A stretch of DNA of 64,000 nucleotides from Pycnococcus provasolii (lineage: Eukaryota; Chlorophyta; Pseudoscourfieldiophyceae; Pseudoscourfieldiales). Numbering within the stretch: the first letter of the stretch is position 1; the number at the start of each line of letters is the position of its first letter. The stretch covers positions 248,001-312,000 of the forward strand of contig CP150577.1 of NCBI GenBank assembly GCA_049487715.1. Reading direction: 5' to 3'. This document shows positions 30,156 to 39,820 of the stretch, in pieces. Below the pieces are notes generated by a model. It was not told where the DNA came from and did not search any database. It worked only from the letters and a program-made list of their open reading frames with translations. The position numbers and the translations under genes are program-made.

Positions 30156-31112
30156 TTAAACTTCCTTGTTTCCTAGGGTTGTTGAGAAGTTGAAATAATT
30201 TCTGAATGCAACCCCTTCTATTACGTCTTGTTGCCCTTTTTGTATGCTTGTCAAGAAAATAACGCGACTGTCACCGCAAATTATGGAAACGCCATGAACA
30301 CCGTCCACTTCACCTATAGCGCCCACCCGGCCCGGAGCATCGGACACGTATTTGCGATTGTCATTTAAGTTTGCTGACCATATTATCATGGGATCACCTT
30401 CAAGATAAGTGAAAGCACCAGGGTATGGTCGGGTGCAGCCCCTGATAAGATTGTAAATTGAACATGCTGACTTAGACCAGTCAATTTTGTAGTCTTGCTT
30501 ACAGCGCTTAGCAGTGTACGTGGCCAGAGAGTGATCTTGTACTATCGAAGTGTGCCTCCCTTCAAGGATCAGAAAAAGATTCCTTTTAAGAACTTCAAGG
30601 TACTTGGACGTGACTTCTTCCATGATACTTGCTATCGTTGCGTCTGCATGTATCGGGATGACACACTGGTCCACGATGTCACCAGCGTCGACGTCGCGAG
30701 CAATTTGCATCAGTGTTACACCAGTCTGACTTTCTCCGTTAACGATAGCCCACACCGTTGGGGCGAAGCCTCTGTATGAAGGCAATAATGAGTCATGGAA
30801 CACGAAAGTGCCACGTAAGGGTCTGGAGTATACAGTTTGGGGAATCATATATCTCCATGATACAACAAACATCGCATCTATTGGCATGAGCTCGTCCCAA
30901 AAGCTTTGATACTTATCCAGCCCTACTTGCTTTGCCACGAAAACTTTAGCACGCACCTGTTCACAAAAGTGCTTTATGTCATCGAAAAAGGCTGGCTCAT
31001 CTTCGTTTTCTCTAAATGTCACAACAGTGAGGCTTGCGCTCGGTATCAAGTCATGCACACACTCAAGGAACCTGCGACCTCGTTTCGTGGCAACCAGCAA
31101 GCATATGTGCAT
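30156..31112 (-). CDS. Sugar N-formyltransferase (Fmt/ArnA-N family)
   Basis: Single exon, 318 residues. It starts MHICLLVATKRGRRFLECVH and carries the family core TFVFHDSLLPSYRGFAPTVW (catalytic H106) and TGVTLMQIARDVDAGDIVDQ (Asp near 142), then a C-terminal domain ending in KEV. Such enzymes transfer a formyl group from N10-formyl-THF to the amine of a nucleotide-linked 4-amino or 3-amino sugar (ArnA, VioF and QdtF types). The gene sits between two aminotransferases that would make exactly such amino sugars. The Asn usually two residues before the His is Val here. No organelle signal is seen, so this is unlikely to be the mitochondrial Met-tRNA enzyme. Confidence 0.83.
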   Translation of the reverse strand: MHICLLVATKRGRRFLECVHDLIPSASLTVVTFRENEDEPAFFDDIKHFCEQVRAKVFVAKQVGLDKYQSFWDELMPIDAMFVVSWRYMIPQTVYSRPLRGTFVFHDSLLPSYRGFAPTVWAIVNGESQTGVTLMQIARDVDAGDIVDQCVIPIHADATIASIMEEVTSKYLEVLKRNLFLILEGRHTSIVQDHSLATYTAKRCKQDYKIDWSKSACSIYNLIRGCTRPYPGAFTYLEGDPMIIWSANLNDNRKYVSDAPGRVGAIGEVDGVHGVSIICGDSRVIFLTSIQKGQQDVIEGVAFRNYFNFSTTLGNKEV

Positions 31113-31227
31113 TTTGAACGTCTAAGAATCGTCAACTCAAATTGCGATTTTTTGGGGTCACTGGTGGGCTCAGGCAGAACTGTCGAGAGGGTGGCACACC
31201 AGATAACTAACGTATACAGTGGCTCGA

Positions 31228-31410
31228 TAATCGCATCATCCACGGGGACACAGGACTTTGTTGTCCACGGGAGGGCTGATGAGCAGCCTGACGCGGTTTC
31301 GTGTTGGTCGGACGAAGTTCACCTCCCTCGAGGTGGCCTCGTCCAACACGTCTTCGTTCCCTGCTTTTTACAGTAGCCCCTGGTCTTCGTGCCCAGCTTA
31401 TTATATTCTC
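31228..31410. repeat. Dispersed repeat with internal hairpin (copy 2)
   Basis: Counterpart of 13372-13575 (atccacggggacacaggact to gtgcccagcttattata). The hairpin at 31300-31350 is kept with compensating variation in its loop. It lies just upstream (about 120 bp) of the formyltransferase start. Confidence 0.5.
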
Positions 31411-32142
31411 AACCTACTCTGTTGTATTCAATGTTTTTGTAATTTGTCTGGATCTGGTCATTCTGGTGGAAGTCGTTAGTCGTGGTTGCCTTGATGCATG
31501 TTCCTTCTTGACTGAACACGACTACAAAGTGGAACTACCTACCGAACTACAAGAACTGTCACAGGACGTGCCACTTTATTTTACTTTGTCTCACTTCATA
31601 GACTTCCTTGAAGAGTTTGAGAGCAAAGACGGCAAAGCAACTGCGTCATGTGCCCACATACATCAACATATTGTTATGCGTATTTTTCTGGAAATATATA
31701 TCCTGTATGGTTAAGTCATAGATGGAGGATGATGAAGTCTTATATGAGCATGGTTTGAAACTATTGTTGGCTTTGTCCTCTCGTCAATAAGGACAAGGTG
31801 AGTTATCGTCTTCTGGAAAGCATGCAGTCAACCTACCTTGCACAGGACCTTTTTGCATCAAAAAAGTCACGAGGATTACGAAAGAGGAACATCACACAAT
31901 ACTCAAAGCAAGCGATAAGCATGATATGAAGGCGGTGAGATGGCACCAAGGTGACACATAAATTCTTATCAACAACGTTACTCTGGCGTATGCCAGGCTG
32001 ATTGGCTTGTCATTCTCGAGTTGTATGTGCTTGCTTCTTGGAAACTGTGCGCGTTTGGAAGCGCATATTTCGGTAAGTTAAGTTGAGAGATCATCGAGTG
32101 CAATTGCATTTGCAAGAGTACTCTACAAACAAGGCTTACTTT
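31402..32142 (+). repeat. 740-bp duplication, inverted relative to 54914-55668
   Basis: It carries two small frames: one ends with ELSQDVPLYFTLSHFIDFLE and HIVMRIFLEIYILYG (stop 31714). The second begins MEDDEVLYEHGLKLLLALSS at 31721 and is broken here by TAA at about 31787, where the other copy reads TAC. No known domain. The two frames may be exons of one gene. The matching region at 55 kb has an extra 95 bp near its end. Confidence 0.55.
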
Positions 32143-32599
32143 GCTCTACCTCGGACTGTATACTTTGACTGGAGTTGCGTTGGGGCGAGTCTGACGAACC
32201 GAACATCTATCGCGGACGAGACTTGTTCGCTGTTGTTTTGACATAGTGGATAGCGCGTTTTAGATCATCGGAGGCGCATGAGCTCCGCATGAGGCGCATG
32301 GGCACCGCTCACTGTGGGCGGTATGTTTTGGCTGGCGAGTTGGCGCGGACCTACCAAGACCTACGAGAAGGCTTGCCGCGGTCTTAACTACAAAATCCAA
32401 CGGCTAGCTGCCGTCAAAAAAACGTTTTACCGTGACCTCAAATGATACAACTACAACCGTCCTATATTATAGGACCGGGTCCTATATATAGGACCCCCAG
32501 TGGCTGGGACATCACTCTTTTCTTCCTTTTCTACTTACAGTATTCTCTTCAGTCCCCGCCGTCATCTCTACTTTTTAGATTAGATAGAACTGCGATTTT

Positions 32600-32652
32600 C
32601 CCAACAAATAAACACCGTTTGCAAACAGTTTGCAAACACTGCAAACAATTAT
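32600..32652 (+). promoter_or_regulatory. Promoter of copy 2 with repeated TTTGCAAAC boxes
   Basis: gtttgcaaacagtttgcaaac, then actgcaaac, occupy 32609-32647, ending about 30 bp before the ATG at 32675. Two boxes are perfect palindromes of the form GTTTGCAAAC, spaced 11 bp apart (one helical turn). The inverted paralog has degenerate versions. Confidence 0.35.
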
Positions 32653-32674
32653 TTAACAAACACCGTCTTGAAGT

Positions 32675-34750
32675 ATGTCAAACAATCTTTGCGTAAAGAG
32701 ACTCGACTTTGACTCTCGTGTGCTTGGGATTGAGACGGCTCGCATACTAAGCGAGGCACCCATTACATCCGAACAAGTTGACGAAACACTTCAGGCTTGC
32801 AGCCGGGATGGTATTAGACTTCTGTATGACACTTAAGAGAACAAAAAAGCCACGCTTGACGTGTACATGGCTTCAAGCACCACTAACGCCAACTTTCCCA
32901 AACTACTACAAAAGGTATTGGACAGGTAAAACGACAGAGTCAAGCGACGTGGTTGACTTTGCGTTTCGAAACGGGCACAATGTTTCAGGAAAAGTGACGT
33001 ACGAAATGAAAGTGAATCAAAGCCTTATTGCTGCTCTAAACGCAAGCTCGAACGACATCCTAGTGTTTGAGTACACTTCAGATAGCGCAGACGAAGCACT
33101 GCGTCGTCTCAGCGTACTCAGTGGTGGTTTAAGTCGGTTCTGCGTCGACCCAAATCTCACCCGGCAGGCCTTTGAATACATGTTTGAAACCTGGATTGAA
33201 AACTGCTGCAAAACAGATGCTGCAGACGTGGTCTTTATTGCACAATCTCAAGGGTGTAAAACTGTCGGCATGGTCACATTAAAGAAGAAAAGTGGCCATG
33301 TGAGTATTGTCTTGATTGCGGTTGACGAGTCTGGGAGGCGTAAGGGGGTCGCAACTTGTCTCCTAGCCAAGGCATACGAGTGGACCCTTCAACAAAACTT
33401 GGATGTGGTGAGAGTTTCAACACAGCAAACAAATCACGCTGCCAGGAAGGTATATGAGAAGTGCGGCGGCTTATGCGTGGAGGCAGAATATGACTTTCAC
33501 TTCTGGACAACGCTCGAGCCTTTTGACGACCCGAAGTCAAGTGATATCCCAAACTGCAAGCCTTTTCTGGTCGGTCACGAGCTCGACAATATCACGGACA
33601 TGTTTTCGAGTCGAAGCATTGCTACTCACGCCAAGTATGGACCCCTGTGCCAGGAGTTTTTGGAGAAAGAGCTTGGTGCAATGAAGGTGCTTTTGGTCTG
33701 TTCGGGCACTGCCGGCTTGGAGGTGAGCTCGCTGTGCTGCGATATCCAAGGAGGAGATGAGGTGATCGTTCCCTCGTACACGTTTGTATCGACAGCGAAC
33801 GCATTTGTTCTCCACGGTGCAACTCCTGTGTTTGTCGACATCAGGAGTGACACACAAAATATCGACGAAACGAAGATCGAGGCAGCGATCACTGACAAAA
33901 CGAAGGCGATAGCTGTTGTGCACTATGCCGGAGTTCCATGCGAGATGGATGCCATAATGGATATTGCCGAGCGGAGGAATCTTATCGTGGTTGAGGATAA
34001 CGCGCATGGTGTGTTCAGTAGCTACAAGGTATGATTTCGTACCTGAAGCGTACAACATGACATTGGACAAATGTTCAAGAAACTAACATCCAATAAAACG
34101 CTCAGGGACGAAAGCTCGGTACAATAGGCCACTTGGGCGTGTTGAGTTTCCACTACACTAAGAATATTATTTGCGGGGAGGGTGGTGCTGTGATCGTCAA
34201 TCGCCCTCAGATGCTGTCTCGTGCTATGATTGCCTGGGAGAAGGGAACGAATCGTTTTGACTTTCTTAGAGGGAAGGTAGACCGATATGCTTGGGTCGAC
34301 AGAGGATCAAGCTTCGTGCAATCGGAGCTACAGAGCGCAGTGCTCTACGCACAATTGTGCAACTGGCAGCAAATCATCAAGAGGCGTCTCCATGTATGGA
34401 ATACCTACCACGCTCTTCTTGAGCCGTCAGAGCGCGCTGGTCGTTTGAGGCGACCGATCATACCGGATGGATGCGCGCACAATGCACACATTTACTACGT
34501 GCGTATTCCCGACCCCACACACTTTTTTAGAGTAGCAGAACTCGCGAAGGAGTGCCGTGTGGGCATATTTACGCACTACGTACCGCTGCATAGCTCGACA
34601 GGTGGGAGCAAATACGGGCGTGCCTCCGATTCACTTCTTGAGGTGAACCGTTGCTATACTCAGTTGTACCGGTTGCCGATGTGGGTCGGTATGACGGAAG
34701 ACGAGATCCGTACTGTTGTGAAGGTGATTGCGGATTCGGTGAGTTGTTAA
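32675..34750 (+). CDS. Fused WecD-like acetyltransferase / WecE-like aminotransferase, copy 2
   Basis: Exons 32675-32823, 32915-34028 and 34106-34750 give 635 residues. Intron 1 is 91 nt (GTATGA, CACTAACG, AAAAG), intron 2 is 77 nt (GTATGA, AACTAACA, CTCAG). Residues 1-250 form a WecD/RffC-like GNAT enzyme with an intact acetyl-CoA loop (VDESGRRKGVATCLLAKAYE) and QTNHAARKVYEKCG. Residues 255-635 form a DegT aminotransferase: SGTAGLEVSS, GGDEVIVPSYTFVST, VVEDNAHG (D411) and SFHYTKNIICGEGG with PLP Lys 440. Together they would make dTDP-4-amino-4,6-dideoxygalactose and acetylate it. In E. coli these are two adjacent genes in reverse functional order; here they are one protein with introns placed inside each domain. 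Probably cytosolic. Confidence 0.87.
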
Positions 34751-34876
34751 TTTAAACATGAATTGCAATTCAAAGGTAGGCAGTTGAACACGAATGTGAT
34801 GAGGGGCTGAGGGGTGCCCCAAATTGAGTTTTGAGGCACCTCAAAACTCAATTTGGGGTCGTCGTTTTGAGGGCCT

Positions 34877-35040
34877 TTGAGTAGCCCCCAAGGATAGGGA
34901 GTGCCTGGGCGCTGATTCGATTGCCAGAGCCTCAAATTCCCGCCTCCGCAGTCAACGACTGGCATCCGGAGAGCCGAGCCGAAGCCCTTTCAGGCACCTC
35001 ACAAGGAGGCGACCACCGGGAGGGCGGGTTGGGTGTTGAC
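34877..35040 (+). repeat. Dispersed repeat, inverted copy of 14200-14360
   Basis: The shared part runs agtagcccccaaggataggg through ctggcatccggagagccgag to gggagggcgggttgggtgtt. Related but diverged direct copies at 37620-37768 and 38007-38148 have the same plan (gagtagcccc, cgcctccg, cacctcgcaaggaggcgg). The family seems linked to the recombinase fragment at 38.3 kb. Confidence 0.45.
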
Positions 35041-36165
35041 GTCTTGACGAAATATCTCGCTAAGCCGTAGCAGCCTGCCAATAAATCCGAATACTGCGTG
35101 AGGTTCAACACCAACGGGACTGGCCCTAGCATCAAGCACTCCACACATATGAAGGTGTGGGCGGAGAAACTCGCTTCCTGAAGATGCTCGTCAGTCAGTT
35201 CTTCCTTCTCCAGCTGACCCGAAACGCAAGAGATGTGAACAGCCCCTTGCTTCCCCTCCCTTGGGGTGCCCTACGTGACGGACTGCCCCGACTGAATTTT
35301 CACTCTTGGCGTGTGTTTTCTTCACGCGTGTTAAGCGTGCGTGAAGAGCTGAGAGAGGCGGGTGAGGCAAGGTGTGGTGAGGTGAAGAACGACTTTGGTG
35401 TAACTTGGCTATGCTAATTAGAGTGGAGAGAGATAATGTTTACAAAACTAACTTTCCCACCATAAGGCTTAGCCAGGCCAAGCCTCCGGCCTCCCCATCG
35501 AACTTTCATTCATGCCCATGATTTAGACCCCAATCCCACCCAAAGACGGATCCCCCAAGTCACTGCTAGAACAGTCGCGCTGATCTCCTTATCTCATGAG
35601 CTCCTCAAACGAGGAAATTCAGTTTTGGAACATTTGGCCTTTTTTTTTTCAGTTTTGGATCATCGGGGGGTCCGAGATGGTCGAGAATTCTAAGTCGAGC
35701 CCCCGGGAAAGAGTGGGCCTTCCCACTATAGAGATGGCTGCCTCTGCGGTTCAGGCAACGCGCTGCTGAGCCCAGCGGCTCTCTCAACGCAACGATATCG
35801 CTGCACTGTCCAAATGAGGCCTTGCCCGGCTGCGTTATAGGAACAAACCGCGTCCAAAACGGACCGGTAACGGCGAAGTTTTGGGGTGGTCGAGTACATA
35901 CTTCCAGCATACTATATAGGACGTTTTCCAGTGGGTGAGACACTATTATACACAGGGCGGGTGGGAAACGCCAAGTCCCTTTCCAACTTAAGAAAGTTGG
36001 AAAAGTCAGTACGATATCACGAACCAGTGTTCACAACATAAACCTACCAAAAATTCTAGCAACACCCAACAACCGAATCACAAGCACGATGAGTAATACA
36101 GCTCCTTGGATAGCCGCTATTACAGAAGAGCACAAGCAGCGAAGCTTGATAGCGGAAAGCCTTCA
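35041..36165. other. Repeat DNA and promoter of the ColD-like gene
   Basis: At 35040-35068 a frame reads VLTKYLAKP and stop, possibly another retroelement tail. Part of 35157-35230 resembles 62640-62720 (cagttcttccttctccagctgacc). A tatataggac...ccagtgggtgagac edge at 35905-35940 recurs near 32462-32515 and 53290-53335. An ATG at 36089 opens a short frame that ends at 36214 and overlaps the start of the next gene; it may be a leader exon in another frame. Confidence 0.35.
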
Positions 36166-37389
36166 ATGGCCTTTCCTCTTATGGCAGATACCATATTCGT
36201 CGAGGAAAAAATAGCAGCAATCGATACAATCCTCTCTGGACAACTCACCATGTCTAAATGTGTACGCGAGTATGAGGTGGCGTTTGCGAAGAAGGTTGGT
36301 GCACCATACGCCGTTATGGTGAACTCGGGCTCAAGTGCAAACCTGATCGCTCTTGCTGCTCTCGTGAACCCGTTACGAAGTGAAAAGTTACGGCCCAACG
36401 ACGAGGTACTCATACCTGCAGTGTGCTGGTCAACGAGTCTTTGGCCGATCATACAGATGGGACTGAAGCCTGTGTTTGTGGACGTTGATCCTGCAACCAT
36501 GAATATATGCGTGAAGGACGTGCGCAAGCGCATAACTTCAAATACACGTGCGATCCTAACTGTTCATGTCCTAGGGAATACATGCGATATGTCTGACCTT
36601 ATGAGTGTCGTTGACGAGCACAAGCTGATACTCGTGGAGGATACCTGCGAGAGTCTTGGAAGCACTTATGCTGGTCAGACTCTAGGTACGTTTGGTGCGT
36701 TTGGAACATACTCGTTCTACTTTTCGCACCATATCACCACCGGGGAAGGCGGCATGGTAGTTTGCCAGACTCAGGAAGATGCCGACCTGCTCAAGTGCCT
36801 GCGCGCTCACGGGTGGTCTCGTGAGCTGTCAAACAAGTCGGAAGTGCACGCACAGTATCCTCACGTCGACACTCGCTTTTGCTTTGTCAATATGGGGTAT
36901 AACGTGCGCCCGACGGAGATTGCTGGTGCGATCGGGCTGAAGCAGCTTGAACGTCTTGACGGCATGAATACACACCGAAAGGAAAATCGAAAGCGTATTA
37001 TTCACAGGCTCACGTCAGATTCTCGTTGGAGTGGTCAGCTGCGTTTTCCTGCTGCCCCTTCAAACAGCGATCCTGCATGGTTTGGGCTCGCGTGCTTGCT
37101 GGACCCGGCGTACCGACACCAGCTACGTGATTTTCAAGCCCATTTGATTGCACACGGCATTGAAAATCGCCCATTGATCTCTGGAAATTTCGCGAGGCAG
37201 CCTGCAATCAAGATGCTTGATATAGTCGTGGATGCGAGCAGCTTTCCAGGAGCAGATGACGTTGGAGAGTGCGGATTTTTTATTGGTATCCACGCGTCGT
37301 CTCTTTCCGAAGAGCAGGTAGCGCTGATCGTGGAAGGATTTCTCTCCTTTTCATTTGAGAGCATATGGGCGCCAGAAATGGCGACCTAA
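36166..37389 (+). CDS. ColD/E1-like nucleotide-sugar 3-dehydratase (DegT fold, His for Lys)
   Basis: Single exon, 407 residues from ATG 36166 (MAFPLMADTIFVEEKIAAID). The DegT landmarks are VMVNSGSSANLIALAAL, DEVLIPAVCWSTSLWPII, LILVEDTCESLGSTYAGQ and SFYFSHHITTGEGGMVV. At the position of the PLP-binding Lys of aminotransferases there is His (residue 188). That swap defines the 3-dehydratases that make 3,6-dideoxysugars: ColD (GDP-4-keto-6-deoxymannose to colitose) and E1/DdhC (CDP sugars). The extra Cys residues of iron-sulphur E1 are not obvious, so ColD-like is preferred. The frame is open a little upstream without ATG. A GDP-sugar transporter lies 2.4 kb downstream. Confidence 0.82.
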   Translation: MAFPLMADTIFVEEKIAAIDTILSGQLTMSKCVREYEVAFAKKVGAPYAVMVNSGSSANLIALAALVNPLRSEKLRPNDEVLIPAVCWSTSLWPIIQMGLKPVFVDVDPATMNICVKDVRKRITSNTRAILTVHVLGNTCDMSDLMSVVDEHKLILVEDTCESLGSTYAGQTLGTFGAFGTYSFYFSHHITTGEGGMVVCQTQEDADLLKCLRAHGWSRELSNKSEVHAQYPHVDTRFCFVNMGYNVRPTEIAGAIGLKQLERLDGMNTHRKENRKRIIHRLTSDSRWSGQLRFPAAPSNSDPAWFGLACLLDPAYRHQLRDFQAHLIAHGIENRPLISGNFARQPAIKMLDIVVDASSFPGADDVGECGFFIGIHASSLSEEQVALIVEGFLSFSFESIWAPEMAT

Positions 37390-38258
37390 AGAGATGTGAA
37401 GAATGAAAGTTACTTGAGGCAAAAAGTAGGGGCGAGCCGGCAAGCACCAGGCCGCGGGCAAGGAACGGTCGAGAGACCCTGTTGGGCTCTCTCCCGTTGC
37501 CCCGTTCCCTTTTCCATTTACCTTTCATTCTTGTAACGTGCGATTCTTTCTTACCGCGTTCACAAGGACGTTCGTGTGAGGCGACCGGGTTTAGGGGGCA
37601 ATCCAACTTGATGGAGTTTGAGTAGCCCCTGAGAAAGAAGAGCACTGGGTGTTGAATGCCAAAAACTCGATACCCCCGCCTCCGATGCCATCAACGGTCA
37701 GCTGCTAAATCGCCAGGCTGTCCAGTTGACGCCCTTTCGGGCACCTCGCAAGGAGGCGGCACCTGGGAGGGAGGGCCGGGTGTTTACAAAAACTAACCTT
37801 CCCACCATACGGCTTAGCCAGGCCAAGCCCCCCTCATCTAACTTTCATGCCCATGATTTAAATCCCAGAAACCCAACCAAAGACGGATCCCCCAAGTCAC
37901 CGTTAAGGAACAGTCGCGCTGATCTCCTTATCTCAAGAGCTCCTCAAACGCTAGGTTTACGCACCGGCAGGCCAGAGCTCAAACCCCGCTATCGCTCGTT
38001 TATTTGAGTAGCCCCTGAGAAAGAAGAGCACTGGGTGTTGAATGCCAAAAACTCGATACCCCCGCCTCCGATGCCATCAACGGTCAGCTGCTAAATCGCC
38101 AGGCTGTCCAGTTGACGCCCTTTCGGGCACCTCGCAAGGAGGCGGCACCCACTGCACACCACAAGGGCGGGAGGGAGGGGAAAGCATTGAGCAGCCAACA
38201 CGTGCAAGCTGCGAGAAGACATTGGGCGGAGCGTCTTGCCCCAAAGACAGCTGTCCGC
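37390..38258. repeat. Paired direct repeats upstream of recombinase fragment
   Basis: Two copies of a 140-150 bp unit (37620-37768 and 38007-38148; gagtagcccctgagaaagaa to ctcgcaaggaggcggcacc) flank about 240 bp. The first 80 bases (37390-37470) hold an inverted member of the cgcgcg/agtaacgatcattct family. Split direct repeats beside a tyrosine-recombinase piece would fit the end of a DIRS-like or Ngaro-like element. Confidence 0.45.
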
Positions 38259-38640
38259 TTAGCGACGCGAGGAGAATCCCGTAGCGTCGCCTAAGTGCCG
38301 GAGCGCAAACAGAATGCGCTCCCGCGAGGTTGCAAAGTAAAGATCGACAGCGTCGCTCTTGCAAAACCACGCTCCCACATCTGCAACAAGGCGCCGGCAG
38401 TAGCCATCATTCCATAGCAAGGTCGCCAGCGTTTTGCGCCCGCTGTGCGAAGCGATCTTTCGGTCGAGCGCCGACGGGAAAAGTTTGCGGAACGTTTCCC
38501 GCCATACTCGCGCAAAACCTGTGTACATGCCTGCGTTGAAAGTTTGCTGCTTGACCGACTTTGGTGCTGAGAGGAAAAAGCCTGCAGCCGGTCCATTCGG
38601 CGGTCGTGCCTCGAGAATCCGGTTGTGGTAAGTACCTCAG
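38259..38640 (-). pseudogene. Tyrosine recombinase C-terminal fragment
   Basis: Minus-strand frame: YHNRILEARPPNGPAAGFFL, MYTGFARVWRETFRKLF, then KIASHSGRKTLATLLW, DVGAWFCKSDAVDLYF and a short tail. HSGRKT is the HxxR box of tyrosine recombinases, GAW the His/Trp position and the Tyr of DLYF the nucleophile. Eukaryotic enzymes of this type belong to DIRS, Ngaro or Crypton elements. The N-terminal half with the first catalytic Arg is missing, so it cannot be active. Confidence 0.7.
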
Positions 38641-39029
38641 TAACCTCACCGTTTGAATTTTTTTTTCTTTACGTGCTATGTTTATGTTGTAGGAGTTAGT
38701 AGACCTTAAGGTGAGAAGAGTACTTAAGGTAATACTTGCCGCGCTGTTTGCGTGCGATGCAAAAGAGAGTCTCGCGTACTTCGATGACGGGGATGTCTTC
38801 TTCGACTCCTTCGAGTCTCATTGCCATAGTTCCGTCGTCCAGGAGTCGTGGCAATCCAGCATTTGGTCCGTCGCGGTCGCGTAGTGCCGTTATCGGAATG
38901 GCGCGGATTGCTGCATTGGCTCCTACGAGGACATTCGTAAACACTACCGGAATAGTGTTGCCGGATATGCCGACGATGTCGACGGCGATGTCTCCTACCT
39001 CCGTGCACGTCATCTGAGCGTCGGCTGCG

Positions 39030-39594
39030 TTGAGGATGACAAGTATCACATCGAACACGAAACGGTCAAAATCGAACGAGTGAGCACAAAGGATCAGCTC
39101 GCTGACATCATGACGAAGCCTCTGAGGCAAGACATCCACAATTACCTCGTGCAAATGATTCTGCACGGTTAAACGGCCTCCAGTGAACCGACTGGTTGAG
39201 GTAACAGGCCACCTCACAATAACACAGACATCTCAGAAGATAAGGTCAATACACATACCAAAAGAAACAAAAATCAAAACATCACGAAAACGAATACAAA
39301 TTCAAAACATTACAAAAACGAATAAAAATTAATCAACCATACAAGACCTTGACAAACCAAATAAGAAGAACGAAGAAACGAGTATACAAACTGAACAACT
39401 AAACAACGCTACTAGCCAGCGTTCATACCAGGCATAGCAGCGAGGGGAAGTGTCGAGATTATACCTTATATGCCTTGTGGGGAACCGTTGTTGAGGACTC
39501 GGGATCCCAGAGGGATAAGGGGGCGCGGCCCCTGGTTGTCTAAGTTGTAAGACCACTCTTTTTCTTTTCTTTTCTTTTCTACTTATTCTCTTCA
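39030..39594 (+). mobile_element. Copia RNase H tail, 3' UTR, polypurine tract and LTR
   Basis: A frame ends YHIEHETVKIERVSTKDQ, LADIMTKPLRQDIHNYLVQM and TAA at 39173. After an A-rich 3' region come the tract gaggggaag (39442-39450) and the LTR TGTCGAGATTATACC...cttattctcttca (39451-39594, 144 bp). The LTR contains a GTAAGACC...CTACTTATTCTCTTCA stretch that looks like an intron. Upstream the element is cut at about 39030 (a short tail-like piece joined to repeat DNA). Confidence 0.85.
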
Positions 39595-39820
39595 ATAATA
39601 AGGGCGCGGGATGTGAAACCCTCTTGGGGTTTAGGGCGCGACAGACCGGTAGGACCGTCTGTTCTCCTGTGTTTATTCCGTGTGTTTGTTTGGGATCGGA
39701 TCGCGCTCTCTTCGGATCGCGGACTCACCCCTCTCTCCACACCCCCCCACTCTATTCCGAGACCGGCCCACGAAAGTCACCGTTTGATTTTGTCAAACGT
39801 AGCAATATCGTCGTTGACCC

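Noticed and set aside
33537-34070. Minus-strand frames opposite the fused aminotransferase
   Set aside because: They are antisense shadows of a well-supported gene and are mirrored in the inverted copy at 27.7 kb.
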